Origin: Candidatus Hydrogenedentota bacterium
GTDB taxonomy: Bacteria > Hydrogenedentota > Hydrogenedentia > Hydrogenedentales > CAITNO01
Direction of reading: 5' to 3'
Assembly: GCA_903822375.1 (NCBI GenBank)
Contig: CAIJOU010000858.1
Span: forward strand, 1-22,254
Length of the DNA stretch: 22,254 nt
A program made the translations under genes and the position numbers. Shown piece after piece: positions 7,438 to 14,467 of the stretch (position 1 is its first letter; every line of letters starts with the position of its first letter). The notes below the pieces were generated by a model. That model searched no databases and was not told the DNA's origin. It saw nothing but the letters and a program-made list of their open reading frames with translations.

Positions 7438-10122
7438 ATGATTTCGATGCTTCTGGGGGTTCTGCTTTCGGTCACAGCCGTCGACAATGCACCCCCGCCC
7501 GAGACCCCTGCCGCATTCACACGGTTCTTGGACCTTGGCCAGCCATTGGAATTGGGGGCGGATATGGAAACCTTCGGCTCCGGAAATATTGGGCAGTGGA
7601 TGCGCGATGAAGACGGCCTTCCCGCCTACGAATACACCCTGGACCAACGGCAGGACGCCCGGGCACTGTATGAGACCACACGCGGGGTGTCGAACGACCA
7701 TTGGCACCTGCTTGGAAACGACCGTATCACGGCCACCGCCCACAACGGCGGATACGTTCTTCTCTATGATTGGTCAAGGGGCGGCAAGTCGCTGGGCCGC
7801 TGGCTTCCCGGGCGCAATCACTATGCGGGCGGGTTCAAGTTCATCGAGTCCGATGGGGCCGTGTGGAACACGCTTTGGGACGGCCTGCCTCCGGGCGCCG
7901 AGCAGCGCCGCGTCTTTGGCGCCGGCTATTTTGAAAAGGAGACGCAGCATGCGGGGCTCACTGTAACCGAACGGATCACGGCACCTCCGGGCGATGACCC
8001 TGTGCTGCTGTCGGAAACACATCTGTTCAACAGCTCGACTGCTGCCAAGACCGTCACCATGGTCGAGTTCTGGGATGTTGACCTGTATCAGATCACGCTT
8101 GCGCCGCTTGCCTGGGGGCCATTCCTTTGGATAAGGGACTGGCTCAACGGCCTGTTCAGGGTCGAGCCCGAGTGGAAGGCCAATGGCGGCATCCTGCAGG
8201 CCAAATTCCAATATGCGATTCCCCGTCTGAGGCCGAAAAGAACCAGCCCCGCCTTTTGCGACTTCTATCCCAAGACGGAGTTTCTCGCGGCGCTGGACCC
8301 GCTGCCCCCCGGGTATTCCGGGTATGCAGTCGATGGCCTTTCGTTTTTCGGGAACAACGGTCTGGTCAATCCGCCCGGGGTAAAGGGCAGCGCCGACGGC
8401 CGGCTGTTTTCCTCCCGGTCTGTGCTTCGCGGCGGGACCATTCTCGCGTTTCGCCGGACCGTGCAGGTCCCCCCGGGAGAGGAAGTCGCCTTCCGTTATC
8501 TCCACGGGTATGACGATGAGAAATCCATCCCGGACCTTGTGGAGAAGTACCGGGCCGCGCCAGAGCAGGCGCTGCGCGCGACCGTGGAATTTGCGTCCCC
8601 CGATGCGCCCTGGCTGGATCGGGAACTGGCGTGGCATGCCTACAATCTTCAGGCGGGGTCCATATACAGCGAATTCTATGACGCCCACGTTGTGGACCAG
8701 GGGTCCGCCTACGTGTACGAACAGGGGCTTTCCGGAGCCACGCGCGATTTTGCCCTGTTCACCATGCCGCTCGTCTATATCCGTCCCGACTTGGCCAAAG
8801 AATCGCTCCGTCTGATGGTGCGGTCACAGGACCGGGCAAGCGGCAAACTGCCTTACGCCCTGGCCGGGTATGGTGTCCAGTCGGGGCTGCTCATCCACGA
8901 ACTGAGCAGTGACTCGGACCTGTTCTTTCTGTGGGCGCTCGCGGAATATCTCGGCGCCACCCGGGACCTTGCCTTCCTGGAGGAACTTCAGCCCTATTAC
9001 CCGCTGCGGGGGGCCGGGATTGCCTCGGTGCGGGAACATGCACGGGCCGCGTTTCATCATTTGACGCAAAAGGTGGGTCTGGGCAGGCACGGCCTGATCC
9101 GTTGTGGAACGGGAGACTGGAACGACGGGCTCCTGGCGCTGTCCGGTCGGCTGTTGCCAACCCTGTTGCAGGGGGAATCGGCCCAGAACGCGGGGCTGGC
9201 CTCATTCGCCCTGCCTGCGCTGGCCGGTGCGCTGCAGGAAGCCGATCCGTCCTTTGCCGCGGAACTGCAGGCGTTTGGCGAAGGCCAGGCCCGGGCGCTT
9301 CGGCCGCTCTGGAACGGTGAATGGATGGCCCGGGGGTATTCCGGATTGGGCGGAGAGTATCTGGGCGGGAACCGGCTCTTTCTGGATGCGCAGGCGTTCG
9401 GGGTGCTGGGCAACGTGTGGACGCCGGAGCAGGTAAACAGGATGTTCTGCAACGTTCACTCCTTGTGCGTGCAGCCGCAACAGGCGGGCGCCGTTTGCAT
9501 TGCACCGATCGACGACAACATCGCGGACCCGGGCACCACCTGGGCCGCGGTTGATTCCTGGACGGTCCATGCCTGGGCGGAAGCCAACCCGAAAGACGCG
9601 TGGGACTTCTTCCTCAAGACGACCCTTGCCGCGAGGGCGGAGGCCTATCCGGACCTGTGGTACGGGATATGGTCCGGTCCGGATGCGTACCGCGCCGACG
9701 CATCGTCCACTCCGGGACAGGCATTCACGGGCGCACTTACGCCCACGTGCAATTTCCCGGTGATGAACATGAACCGGCACGCCGGCGTGCTGCATGACGC
9801 AATCAAACTGGCGGGAATCGAGCCCCGCGGCGGCGTCATCGTGGTCGACCCGCACATGCCGCTCGACTGGTTTGCCCTGAGGCTTCCCCTTATGGGGGTT
9901 GCCTTCGCGCCCGGACAGCACCGGGGATACTACAAACCGGTCGCACAGGGGACCTTCCGCTTTGCCGTGCGCAGCCCGGCGGGTCTTGACCCGGCTGACG
10001 CCGCCGTCTTCGTTGACGGGAACGCGATATCGGCCTCCGTGTCCACGGACGGATTTCTCCTCTTCGAACTCAGCGGGCGGCCGGGCAGGCGCCTTGAATG
10101 GGAAATCCGGCAGGCGCAATGA
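7438..10122 (+). CDS. GH94-like (glycosyltransferase-36-type) glycan phosphorylase or hydrolase
   Basis: An 894-aa protein with the GH94 plan: a beta-sandwich N-terminal part (about 20-370), a linker helix and an (alpha/alpha)6 barrel (about 390-800), with a small C-terminal sheet. Key marks are YEQGLSGATRDFA (position of the GH94 FRDQLQD-type motif, but altered) and CGTGDWNDG (D560-D563), whose second Asp is where GH94 enzymes have their general acid. LWNGEWMARGY, and PDLWYGIWSGPDAY near the C-terminus, also fit. GH94 enzymes phosphorolyse beta-glucosides or chitobiose in the cytoplasm. This protein begins MISMLLGVLLSVTAV, which may be a short signal peptide; an exported phosphorylase would be odd, so hydrolysis should be considered. 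ATG at 7438 is chosen from the GGGAG about 11 nt upstream; an ATG at 7431 is out of frame. The frame is open upstream but lacks homology-like content. Confidence 0.75.
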   Translation: MISMLLGVLLSVTAVDNAPPPETPAAFTRFLDLGQPLELGADMETFGSGNIGQWMRDEDGLPAYEYTLDQRQDARALYETTRGVSNDHWHLLGNDRITATAHNGGYVLLYDWSRGGKSLGRWLPGRNHYAGGFKFIESDGAVWNTLWDGLPPGAEQRRVFGAGYFEKETQHAGLTVTERITAPPGDDPVLLSETHLFNSSTAAKTVTMVEFWDVDLYQITLAPLAWGPFLWIRDWLNGLFRVEPEWKANGGILQAKFQYAIPRLRPKRTSPAFCDFYPKTEFLAALDPLPPGYSGYAVDGLSFFGNNGLVNPPGVKGSADGRLFSSRSVLRGGTILAFRRTVQVPPGEEVAFRYLHGYDDEKSIPDLVEKYRAAPEQALRATVEFASPDAPWLDRELAWHAYNLQAGSIYSEFYDAHVVDQGSAYVYEQGLSGATRDFALFTMPLVYIRPDLAKESLRLMVRSQDRASGKLPYALAGYGVQSGLLIHELSSDSDLFFLWALAEYLGATRDLAFLEELQPYYPLRGAGIASVREHARAAFHHLTQKVGLGRHGLIRCGTGDWNDGLLALSGRLLPTLLQGESAQNAGLASFALPALAGALQEADPSFAAELQAFGEGQARALRPLWNGEWMARGYSGLGGEYLGGNRLFLDAQAFGVLGNVWTPEQVNRMFCNVHSLCVQPQQAGAVCIAPIDDNIADPGTTWAAVDSWTVHAWAEANPKDAWDFFLKTTLAARAEAYPDLWYGIWSGPDAYRADASSTPGQAFTGALTPTCNFPVMNMNRHAGVLHDAIKLAGIEPRGGVIVVDPHMPLDWFALRLPLMGVAFAPGQHRGYYKPVAQGTFRFAVRSPAGLDPADAAVFVDGNAISASVSTDGFLLFELSGRPGRRLEWEIRQAQ

Positions 10123-10142
10123 ACGCCGCCGCGATGACCGTT

Positions 10143-10173
10143 TTGGACAGGCCACGCGGGCATGGTTTAGAAT
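10143..10173 (+). promoter_or_regulatory. Possible promoter of rng
   Basis: TTGGAC (10143-10148), 19-bp spacer, TAGAAT (10168-10173). It would start transcription near 10180 and give a leader of roughly 108 nt that contains the 10249-10276 hairpin. Same spacing and -10 as the candidate at 7243-7273. Confidence 0.35.
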
Positions 10174-10248
10174 GCAGCGGGGTTAGGGGTATCATATTCC
10201 CGCGCGGGACGCTGCATTGGGGTCCGCGCCGTGCAAATGCGACTAAAT

Positions 10249-10276
10249 GGCATGCCAAAGATTGTTTTGGTATGCC
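10249..10276 (+). promoter_or_regulatory. Leader hairpin next to rng ribosome-binding site
   Basis: GGCATGCCAAA (10249-10259) pairs with TTTGGTATGCC (10266-10276): 11 bp with one G-U pair and a 6-nt loop. It ends 2 nt before the Shine-Dalgarno GGAG (10279-10282). RNase E of enterobacteria controls its own mRNA through leader hairpins that attract the enzyme, so this is a candidate autoregulatory site for an RNase E/G homologue. Pairing is seen; the role is inferred. Confidence 0.6.
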
Positions 10277-10287
10277 TTGGAGAGAGA

Positions 10288-11811
10288 ATGAACAAGAGTC
10301 TTGTCATAAACGTCACCCCGCTGGAAACGCGCATCGGGCTGGTTGAGGACGGGCGCCTCGCCGAACTGGTGATTGAGCGCGAGGAAAACCCCAGCATCGT
10401 CGGCAACATCTACCGGGGCCGGGTGGACTCGGTGCTGCCGGGCATTCAGGCCGCGTTCATCGACATTGGATTCGAGAAGAACGGGTTCCTTTACGTGTCC
10501 GACATCGCCGGTGCCGAGGGCACGGGCGACGTGGAACTGATCGACGGCGTGCCCCGCGCGCGCACCCGCGCCAAGCGCGCCCGCCAGCAGCCCATCGAGA
10601 CCATGCTCAAGAAGGACCAGCACATCATGGTGCAGGTCGTCAAGGACCCGCTGGGCACGAAGGGGCCGCGCCTCACCAACTTCATCACCATTCCGGGTCG
10701 CTACTGCGTGCTCATGCCCACGGTCGGCACGCTGGGCGTGTCGCGCAAGATCGACTCCGAAAAGGAGCGCGACCGGCTCAAGCGCATCCTCAAAGAGCTG
10801 CGCCCCGCCGGGCTCGGCATCATCACCCGCACGGCCGGCGAGGGCCACTCGCGGGAGGATTTTGAGGCCGACATCGGGTTCCTGTCCCGCATTTGGGACC
10901 GCGTCAGGGACAAATATGAGCGCACCCGCGGCGCGGGGATGCTGCGCGAGGATTTGGGGCCGATCCTGCGCACCGTGCGCGATCTGTTCTCGCCGGACTT
11001 TGAGAAGCTCATCATCGACAGCGAGACCGACTATGAGCGTATCCAGAGCTTTCTGGAGAATTTCGCGCCCCAGCTCACGGGCCGCGTGAAGCTCTACAAG
11101 AACAAGCAGCCCCTGTTTGAGAAGATGGGCATCGAGGAGGAAATATCCCGGGCACTGCGCCGCAAGGTCTTCCTGCGCAGCGGCGGCTATCTCGGCATCG
11201 ACCAGACCGAGGCGCTCATTGCCATCGACGTGAACACGGGAAAGTTTCTCGGCAAGAAACAGCTTGAGGACACGGTGCTGCAGACCAACCTTGAGGCGGC
11301 CGAGGAAATCGCGCGGCAGGTGCGCCTGCGCGATCTGGGAGGCATCATTGTCGTCGACTTCATCGACATGGAGATTCCCCAGAACCGCCGCACGTTGCTG
11401 CGCACTTTCGGCGAGGCGCTCAAGCGCGACCGCGCGCGGATCACGCTGTCCGAGGTCAGCGAACTGGGCATGATCGAGATGACCCGCAAGCGGGTCAAGC
11501 ACAACCTCGTCAAGGCGCTGTCGCAGCCCTGCCCCTACTGCGAGGGCAGCGGCATGGTGCGCAGCGTGACCACGGTCACCTTTGACACCTTCCGCCGCCT
11601 TCAGAGCCTGTTCTGCCGTACCAGCGAACAGCATGTCATTTTGCAGGCCCATCCCGATGTCGCGCGCAGGCTCGAAACGGAGAACCGCGGCATCCTGGAC
11701 CTCATCCTGGAGAAGTTCAACCGGCAGATCACCATTGAGGCGGTTGACCGGTTTCACATTCACGACATCCACATCCTGCGCGCCCGCACCCGCCAGGAAA
11801 TCGAGGAATGA
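10288..11811 (+). CDS. rng: Ribonuclease E/G family endoribonuclease
   Basis: A 507-aa single-strand endoribonuclease of the RNase E/G family, acting in mRNA decay and rRNA/tRNA maturation. The N-terminus INVTPLETRIGLVEDGRL is classic, followed by an S1 domain (about 35-130: GNIYRGRV, VLPGIQAAFIDIG, FLYV) with a basic, low-complexity insert (RARTRAKRARQQ). The metal-binding aspartates are D314 (IAIDVNTG) and D357 (VVDFIDM), 43 residues apart as in E. coli RNase E (D303, D346). The zinc link is C415-P-Y-C418. There is no long C-terminal degradosome scaffold, so it is RNase G-sized. The ATG has GGAG 5 nt upstream, beside a strong leader hairpin. A REP-like palindrome begins 15 bp after the stop and may protect or end the transcript. 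Confidence 0.95.
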   Translation: MNKSLVINVTPLETRIGLVEDGRLAELVIEREENPSIVGNIYRGRVDSVLPGIQAAFIDIGFEKNGFLYVSDIAGAEGTGDVELIDGVPRARTRAKRARQQPIETMLKKDQHIMVQVVKDPLGTKGPRLTNFITIPGRYCVLMPTVGTLGVSRKIDSEKERDRLKRILKELRPAGLGIITRTAGEGHSREDFEADIGFLSRIWDRVRDKYERTRGAGMLREDLGPILRTVRDLFSPDFEKLIIDSETDYERIQSFLENFAPQLTGRVKLYKNKQPLFEKMGIEEEISRALRRKVFLRSGGYLGIDQTEALIAIDVNTGKFLGKKQLEDTVLQTNLEAAEEIARQVRLRDLGGIIVVDFIDMEIPQNRRTLLRTFGEALKRDRARITLSEVSELGMIEMTRKRVKHNLVKALSQPCPYCEGSGMVRSVTTVTFDTFRRLQSLFCRTSEQHVILQAHPDVARRLETENRGILDLILEKFNRQITIEAVDRFHIHDIHILRARTRQEIEE

Positions 11812-11825
11812 CGGGAAGGCGGAAT

Positions 11826-11896
11826 GTGGGACAGCCGCCCCCGGCTGTCATCCCGGGCGTTCGCTGCAATCCGACAGCCGGGGGCGGCTGTCCTAC
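11826..11896. repeat. REPIN: inverted pair of GTRG-headed REP hairpins
   Basis: Two 24-bp units in inverted orientation around a 23-bp spacer. The left (11826-11849) starts GTGGGACAGCCG; the right (11873-11896) read on the minus strand starts GTAGGACAGCCG. The 21 bp inside (11829-11849 and 11873-11893) are perfect inverted repeats, and each arm is itself palindromic (ACAGCCG...CGGCTGT). GTRG heads plus inverted hairpin pairs are the definition of REPINs. It lies 15 bp after the rng stop and could also serve as an mRNA 3' end. Confidence 0.85.
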
Positions 11897-11933
11897 AGTC
11901 TTAAGTGCGCGCGGTCATGCCGCCGCTTTTCTT

Positions 11934-12059
11934 CGCCGGGGCGATGTCCCGGCGTCGTGGTGTTCTTGGCCCCGGAGGGGCCATACACTAATAGCCACGG
12001 GTGGAGCGAAGCGGAACCCGTGGTCAGCAGGGCAAAAGGCTTCCGTCCCCGAAGGGGGC
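11934..12059 (+). repeat. Cluster of four short perfect hairpins
   Basis: In order: CGCCGGG-7 nt-CCCGGCG (11934-11954); GGCCCC-gga-GGGGCC (11968-11982); CCACGGGT-13 nt-ACCCGTGG (11995-12023); GTCCCC-gaa-GGGGGC with one G-U (12045-12059). Such density in 126 bp is not expected by chance and suggests a composite repeat or a structured RNA. Confidence 0.6.
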
Positions 12060-12118
12060 GAACAAATGGGGCCCTCGCGCCAACACCCTGGTTGTCCCAC
12101 ATGGTCGGAGTGTCTTAA

Positions 12119-13243
12119 ATGAGTTTCATTCTTCATGCCGCGCTCGCCGTGGGCTGGCTCACCGCGGCCGGACCGGGCGGCACGCTGGCCTATGTGGCCG
12201 GCACGGAACAGGAAAACCAGTGCGTCATGGTTCTCGACCTTGCCTCCGGGCAGGCCGTGCGCGCCGGTAGGGGCGACCATGACGGCGCGCCCCAATGGTC
12301 GCCCGACGGACAGCGCATAGCCTTTGAAACGCGCACGGACAAGGGGCTAAGCATTTGTGTGGCCGGGCCCGACGGGTCAAATCCCAAGATTCTGGGCGAG
12401 GCGCACGGCACGAATCTGGGCCCCCGGTGGTCGCCCGACGGGAAGCGTCTTGCATGGGCGGCCGAGGACGAAGGGGGTATGCAATGCCACATCGTGGTGT
12501 GCGACCTTGAATCGGGCACCGAGACCCGCTGGGGCGGGGAAAAATTAACGGCGCTGCGGCCGGTCTGGCTGCCCACGCTGGACCTGATGAAGGCGATGGA
12601 CGAGACCGAGGAGAACAAGGACGCGGCGGCGGCGCTGGTGGCACTCAAGGGCGATGCCGACGCGCACGGCGCGCTGGTGGCGGCGGGCATTCAGGGCGCG
12701 CCGGGAAAGATGATCACCGAACCCATGCTGGTCACCGCGTCAAACGCGGCGCCGCTGCTGGCGCTGATGATCAAGGACAGCGAGCGCTATGTCGAGTGGT
12801 GCATCGAGCCGGACGGCGAAGGGCGGCAACTGGCGTATGAATCCAACGAGGGCGGCGACCGCGAGATCTTCGTCATAGGGCGCCGCGGCATCGTCAACGT
12901 GTCCAACCACCGCGCGGCCGACTGGAATCCCTCATGGTCGCCCGACAACAAGTGGCTGGCCTTCGAGTCCTTCCGCGACGGACGACGCGGTGTGTACAAG
13001 CTGATGGTGGGCACGGGCAATGTGACGCCCCTGGACTTCGGCAGTGAATATGACTGCTGGAGTCCCGCATGGTCCGCCGACGGCAAGTGGGTTGCCTACG
13101 TCTCCGACCGGTCCGGCACACCGCAGATTTGGGCCATGGCGGCGTCGGGCGGCAATGCGGTGCAGTTGACAAAGGAATCGGGCTATGCCTACGCCCCCGC
13201 ATTCAAGCCCAAGGCGAAGAAGGTGAAGGAGGCGGGCAAATGA
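12119..13243 (+). CDS. TolB-like beta-propeller protein (PD40 repeats)
   Basis: A 374-aa protein with a short hydrophobic N-terminus (MSFILHAALAVGWLTAAG) that is probably a signal peptide. Blade motifs of the WD40-like/PD40 type recur: QWSPDGQRIAF, RWSPDGKRLAW, SWSPDNKWLAF, AWSADGKWVAY. A charged, Ala-rich insert (about 155-220) interrupts the propeller between the second and third clear blades. Such proteins sit in the periplasm or envelope and usually bind other proteins; this one lacks the TolB N-terminal domain, so it should not be called tolB. ATG at 12119 has GGAG 8 nt upstream. Its stop overlaps the metallophosphoesterase start (ATGA), so the pair is co-translated and may work together. 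Confidence 0.85.
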   Translation: MSFILHAALAVGWLTAAGPGGTLAYVAGTEQENQCVMVLDLASGQAVRAGRGDHDGAPQWSPDGQRIAFETRTDKGLSICVAGPDGSNPKILGEAHGTNLGPRWSPDGKRLAWAAEDEGGMQCHIVVCDLESGTETRWGGEKLTALRPVWLPTLDLMKAMDETEENKDAAAALVALKGDADAHGALVAAGIQGAPGKMITEPMLVTASNAAPLLALMIKDSERYVEWCIEPDGEGRQLAYESNEGGDREIFVIGRRGIVNVSNHRAADWNPSWSPDNKWLAFESFRDGRRGVYKLMVGTGNVTPLDFGSEYDCWSPAWSADGKWVAYVSDRSGTPQIWAMAASGGNAVQLTKESGYAYAPAFKPKAKKVKEAGK

Positions 13244-14373
13244 GCACGAAGTCCCAGTCCCGACCGATGGCCTGTCTTAAGTCCCCCTTTGACGTGTCCG
13301 GCGTAGCCTTGGTGAAGTCGGAAGGGGGTGGCCCGAAGGGCCGGGGGATGTGGTGGGTGCGGCGCGCACCCCTTGTCCTGGCGGTATCCCTCATCCTGTT
13401 TCCCCTGTCAAGCCACGCGCGCGACGCGTCGGGCGTGCTCGACCTGATCGTCACGCCGAACAACGGCATGCCCGCAATGGTGGCGCCGGACGGCGCCTTT
13501 GACGCGGTGCTCCGGGAGAAGGGCGACCTGCGGCTGGCACGCGACGGAAAATCGCTGCCGCTCACGGCCGAATGGACGCCACTGCCCGGCGCCAGATTCC
13601 GCGCGCACTGCAAGCTGCCCGCCGACGCACCGGTGGGCGCATGGTCCCTGGAATGCGCTGCGGGCGGCAAGACCGACACCACTGCCCGGGCCGTGTTCGT
13701 CTTCTCCGAATTCCCCGAGTATTACATCATCGCGCACATGAGCGACGTGCACATCGGCCATGACGACACCCCGGGGATCTCGGACGAGACCTTCCGCAAG
13801 ACGCTGGGCGCAGTGAACGATTCGGACGCCGCCTTTGCCGTGATTACCGGCGACCTGACGCACAACGGCAACCCGGACCAGTTCCGCAGGTTCCTGGAGG
13901 TGCTCGACACCTGCGCCGTGCCCACCTTTGTGTGCACGGGCAACCACGACCGAGACGGGCAGAACTATGAGACCTTCTTCGGGCCGCTAACCTACCGCTT
14001 CACCTTCGGCCGCGACGGCTACCTGGCCTTCGACACCAAGGACTATGTCACCGCGGACAGTCTGGGCCCGCAGGACGGGCTGCTTGAGGAGTATCGGCGC
14101 GAACTCAAGCCGTGCCGCTGGGTGGTGGGGATGACGCACCGCTATGAGCCGCTCATGGGCATGCGCGCGCAGTTGACGCTTTTCGTGGACGACCCGCTCG
14201 ACCTGCTCCTCTTCGGCCACATCCACCGCGAACTGCGGCCGGAAAAAGGCGAGGTAATGCCCTGGGGCACCACGCCGATGGTGGCCGTGCCCGCCGAGCT
14301 GAACAGAAAGTACCGGCTGATCGATATGACCGCACAGGGTCCCCGGCCCCGCCCGGTGTCGGAAGTGAAATAG
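13240..14373 (+). CDS. Exported calcineurin-like metallophosphoesterase
   Basis: A 377-aa protein with all metallophosphoesterase motifs: MSDVH (D169, H171), GDLTH (D205), GNHD (N235-H236-D237), MTH (about 299-301) and GHIH (H327, H329), giving a two-metal phosphoesterase site. An Ig-like N-terminal domain (about 60-160) precedes it. The start ATG at 13240 has GGAGG 7 nt upstream and overlaps the previous stop. The signal peptide (WWVRRAPLVLAVSLILFPL) begins only at residue 39, because a 72-bp intergenic repeat (13280-13351) is read in frame between start and signal peptide. The ATG inside the repeat (13348) would give a conventional signal peptide with GGGGG just upstream. Substrate is unknown. 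An intrinsic terminator follows 14 bp after the stop. Confidence 0.9.
   Translation: MSTKSQSRPMACLKSPFDVSGVALVKSEGGGPKGRGMWWVRRAPLVLAVSLILFPLSSHARDASGVLDLIVTPNNGMPAMVAPDGAFDAVLREKGDLRLARDGKSLPLTAEWTPLPGARFRAHCKLPADAPVGAWSLECAAGGKTDTTARAVFVFSEFPEYYIIAHMSDVHIGHDDTPGISDETFRKTLGAVNDSDAAFAVITGDLTHNGNPDQFRRFLEVLDTCAVPTFVCTGNHDRDGQNYETFFGPLTYRFTFGRDGYLAFDTKDYVTADSLGPQDGLLEEYRRELKPCRWVVGMTHRYEPLMGMRAQLTLFVDDPLDLLLFGHIHRELRPEKGEVMPWGTTPMVAVPAELNRKYRLIDMTAQGPRPRPVSEVK
13280..13351 (+). repeat. Two-hairpin repeat, copy 2, inside a coding region
   Basis: Same family as 7111-7153: the last 31 bp are identical (13321-13351). The first hairpin has a longer loop (AGTCCCCCTTT at 13280-13290 pairing with GAAGGGGG at 13321-13328); the second hairpin GGCCC-gaa-GGGCC is unchanged. 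It encodes residues about 14-38 of the metallophosphoesterase, including EGGGPKGRGM, and supplies an in-frame ATG at 13348. Confidence 0.8.
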
Positions 14374-14387
14374 CCGCAACAATGTAG

Positions 14388-14409
14388 ACGCGGCATCCTG
14401 CCGCGTTTT
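14388..14409 (+). terminator. Intrinsic terminator of the metallophosphoesterase operon
   Basis: CGCGGCA-tcc-TGCCGCG, a perfect 7-bp stem (14389-14405), followed by TTTTC. It lies 15 bp after the stop at 14373 and ends the plus-strand transcription unit. Confidence 0.85.
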
Positions 14410-14425
14410 CGCCTTCCGTGCAAGG

Positions 14426-14454
14426 CAAATAAGAAAAGAGGCTGGAAGCCTCTT
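14426..14454 (-). terminator. Intrinsic terminator of the minus-strand unknown gene
   Basis: On the minus strand: AAGAGGCT-tcc-AGCCTCTT, a perfect 8-bp stem (14436-14454), followed by TTCTTATTTG. It lies 13 bp past the stop of the 14468-15436 gene. With 14388-14409 it forms a back-to-back terminator pair between convergent genes. Confidence 0.85.
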
Positions 14455-14467
14455 CTACTTTGGACGT

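Larger units (their letters stand above)
11812..12118. other. Intergenic region packed with hairpins
   Basis: A 307-bp gap between rng and the beta-propeller gene. It contains a 71-bp REPIN (11826-11896) and a further series of short perfect hairpins (11934-12059). Open frames across it are repeat-derived and not credible genes. The Shine-Dalgarno GGAG of the next gene is at 12107-12110. Confidence 0.75.

Noticed and set aside
6042..7520. Minus-strand open frame (492 codons) spanning the flippase, the gap and the GH94-like start
   Set aside because: It crosses two real genes and a repeat, is full of low-complexity Arg/Gln/His and has no recognisable domain.
10243..11772. Minus-strand open frame (509 codons) opposite rng
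   Set aside because: The plus strand encodes RNase E/G with catalytic residues and zinc link; the reverse frame is a compositional shadow.
11808..12122. Small gene starting in ATGA overlap with the rng stop
   Set aside because: Its translation is that of the REPIN and hairpin cluster (for example PPPAV and TAGGGCPT from the palindrome arms), not a protein family.
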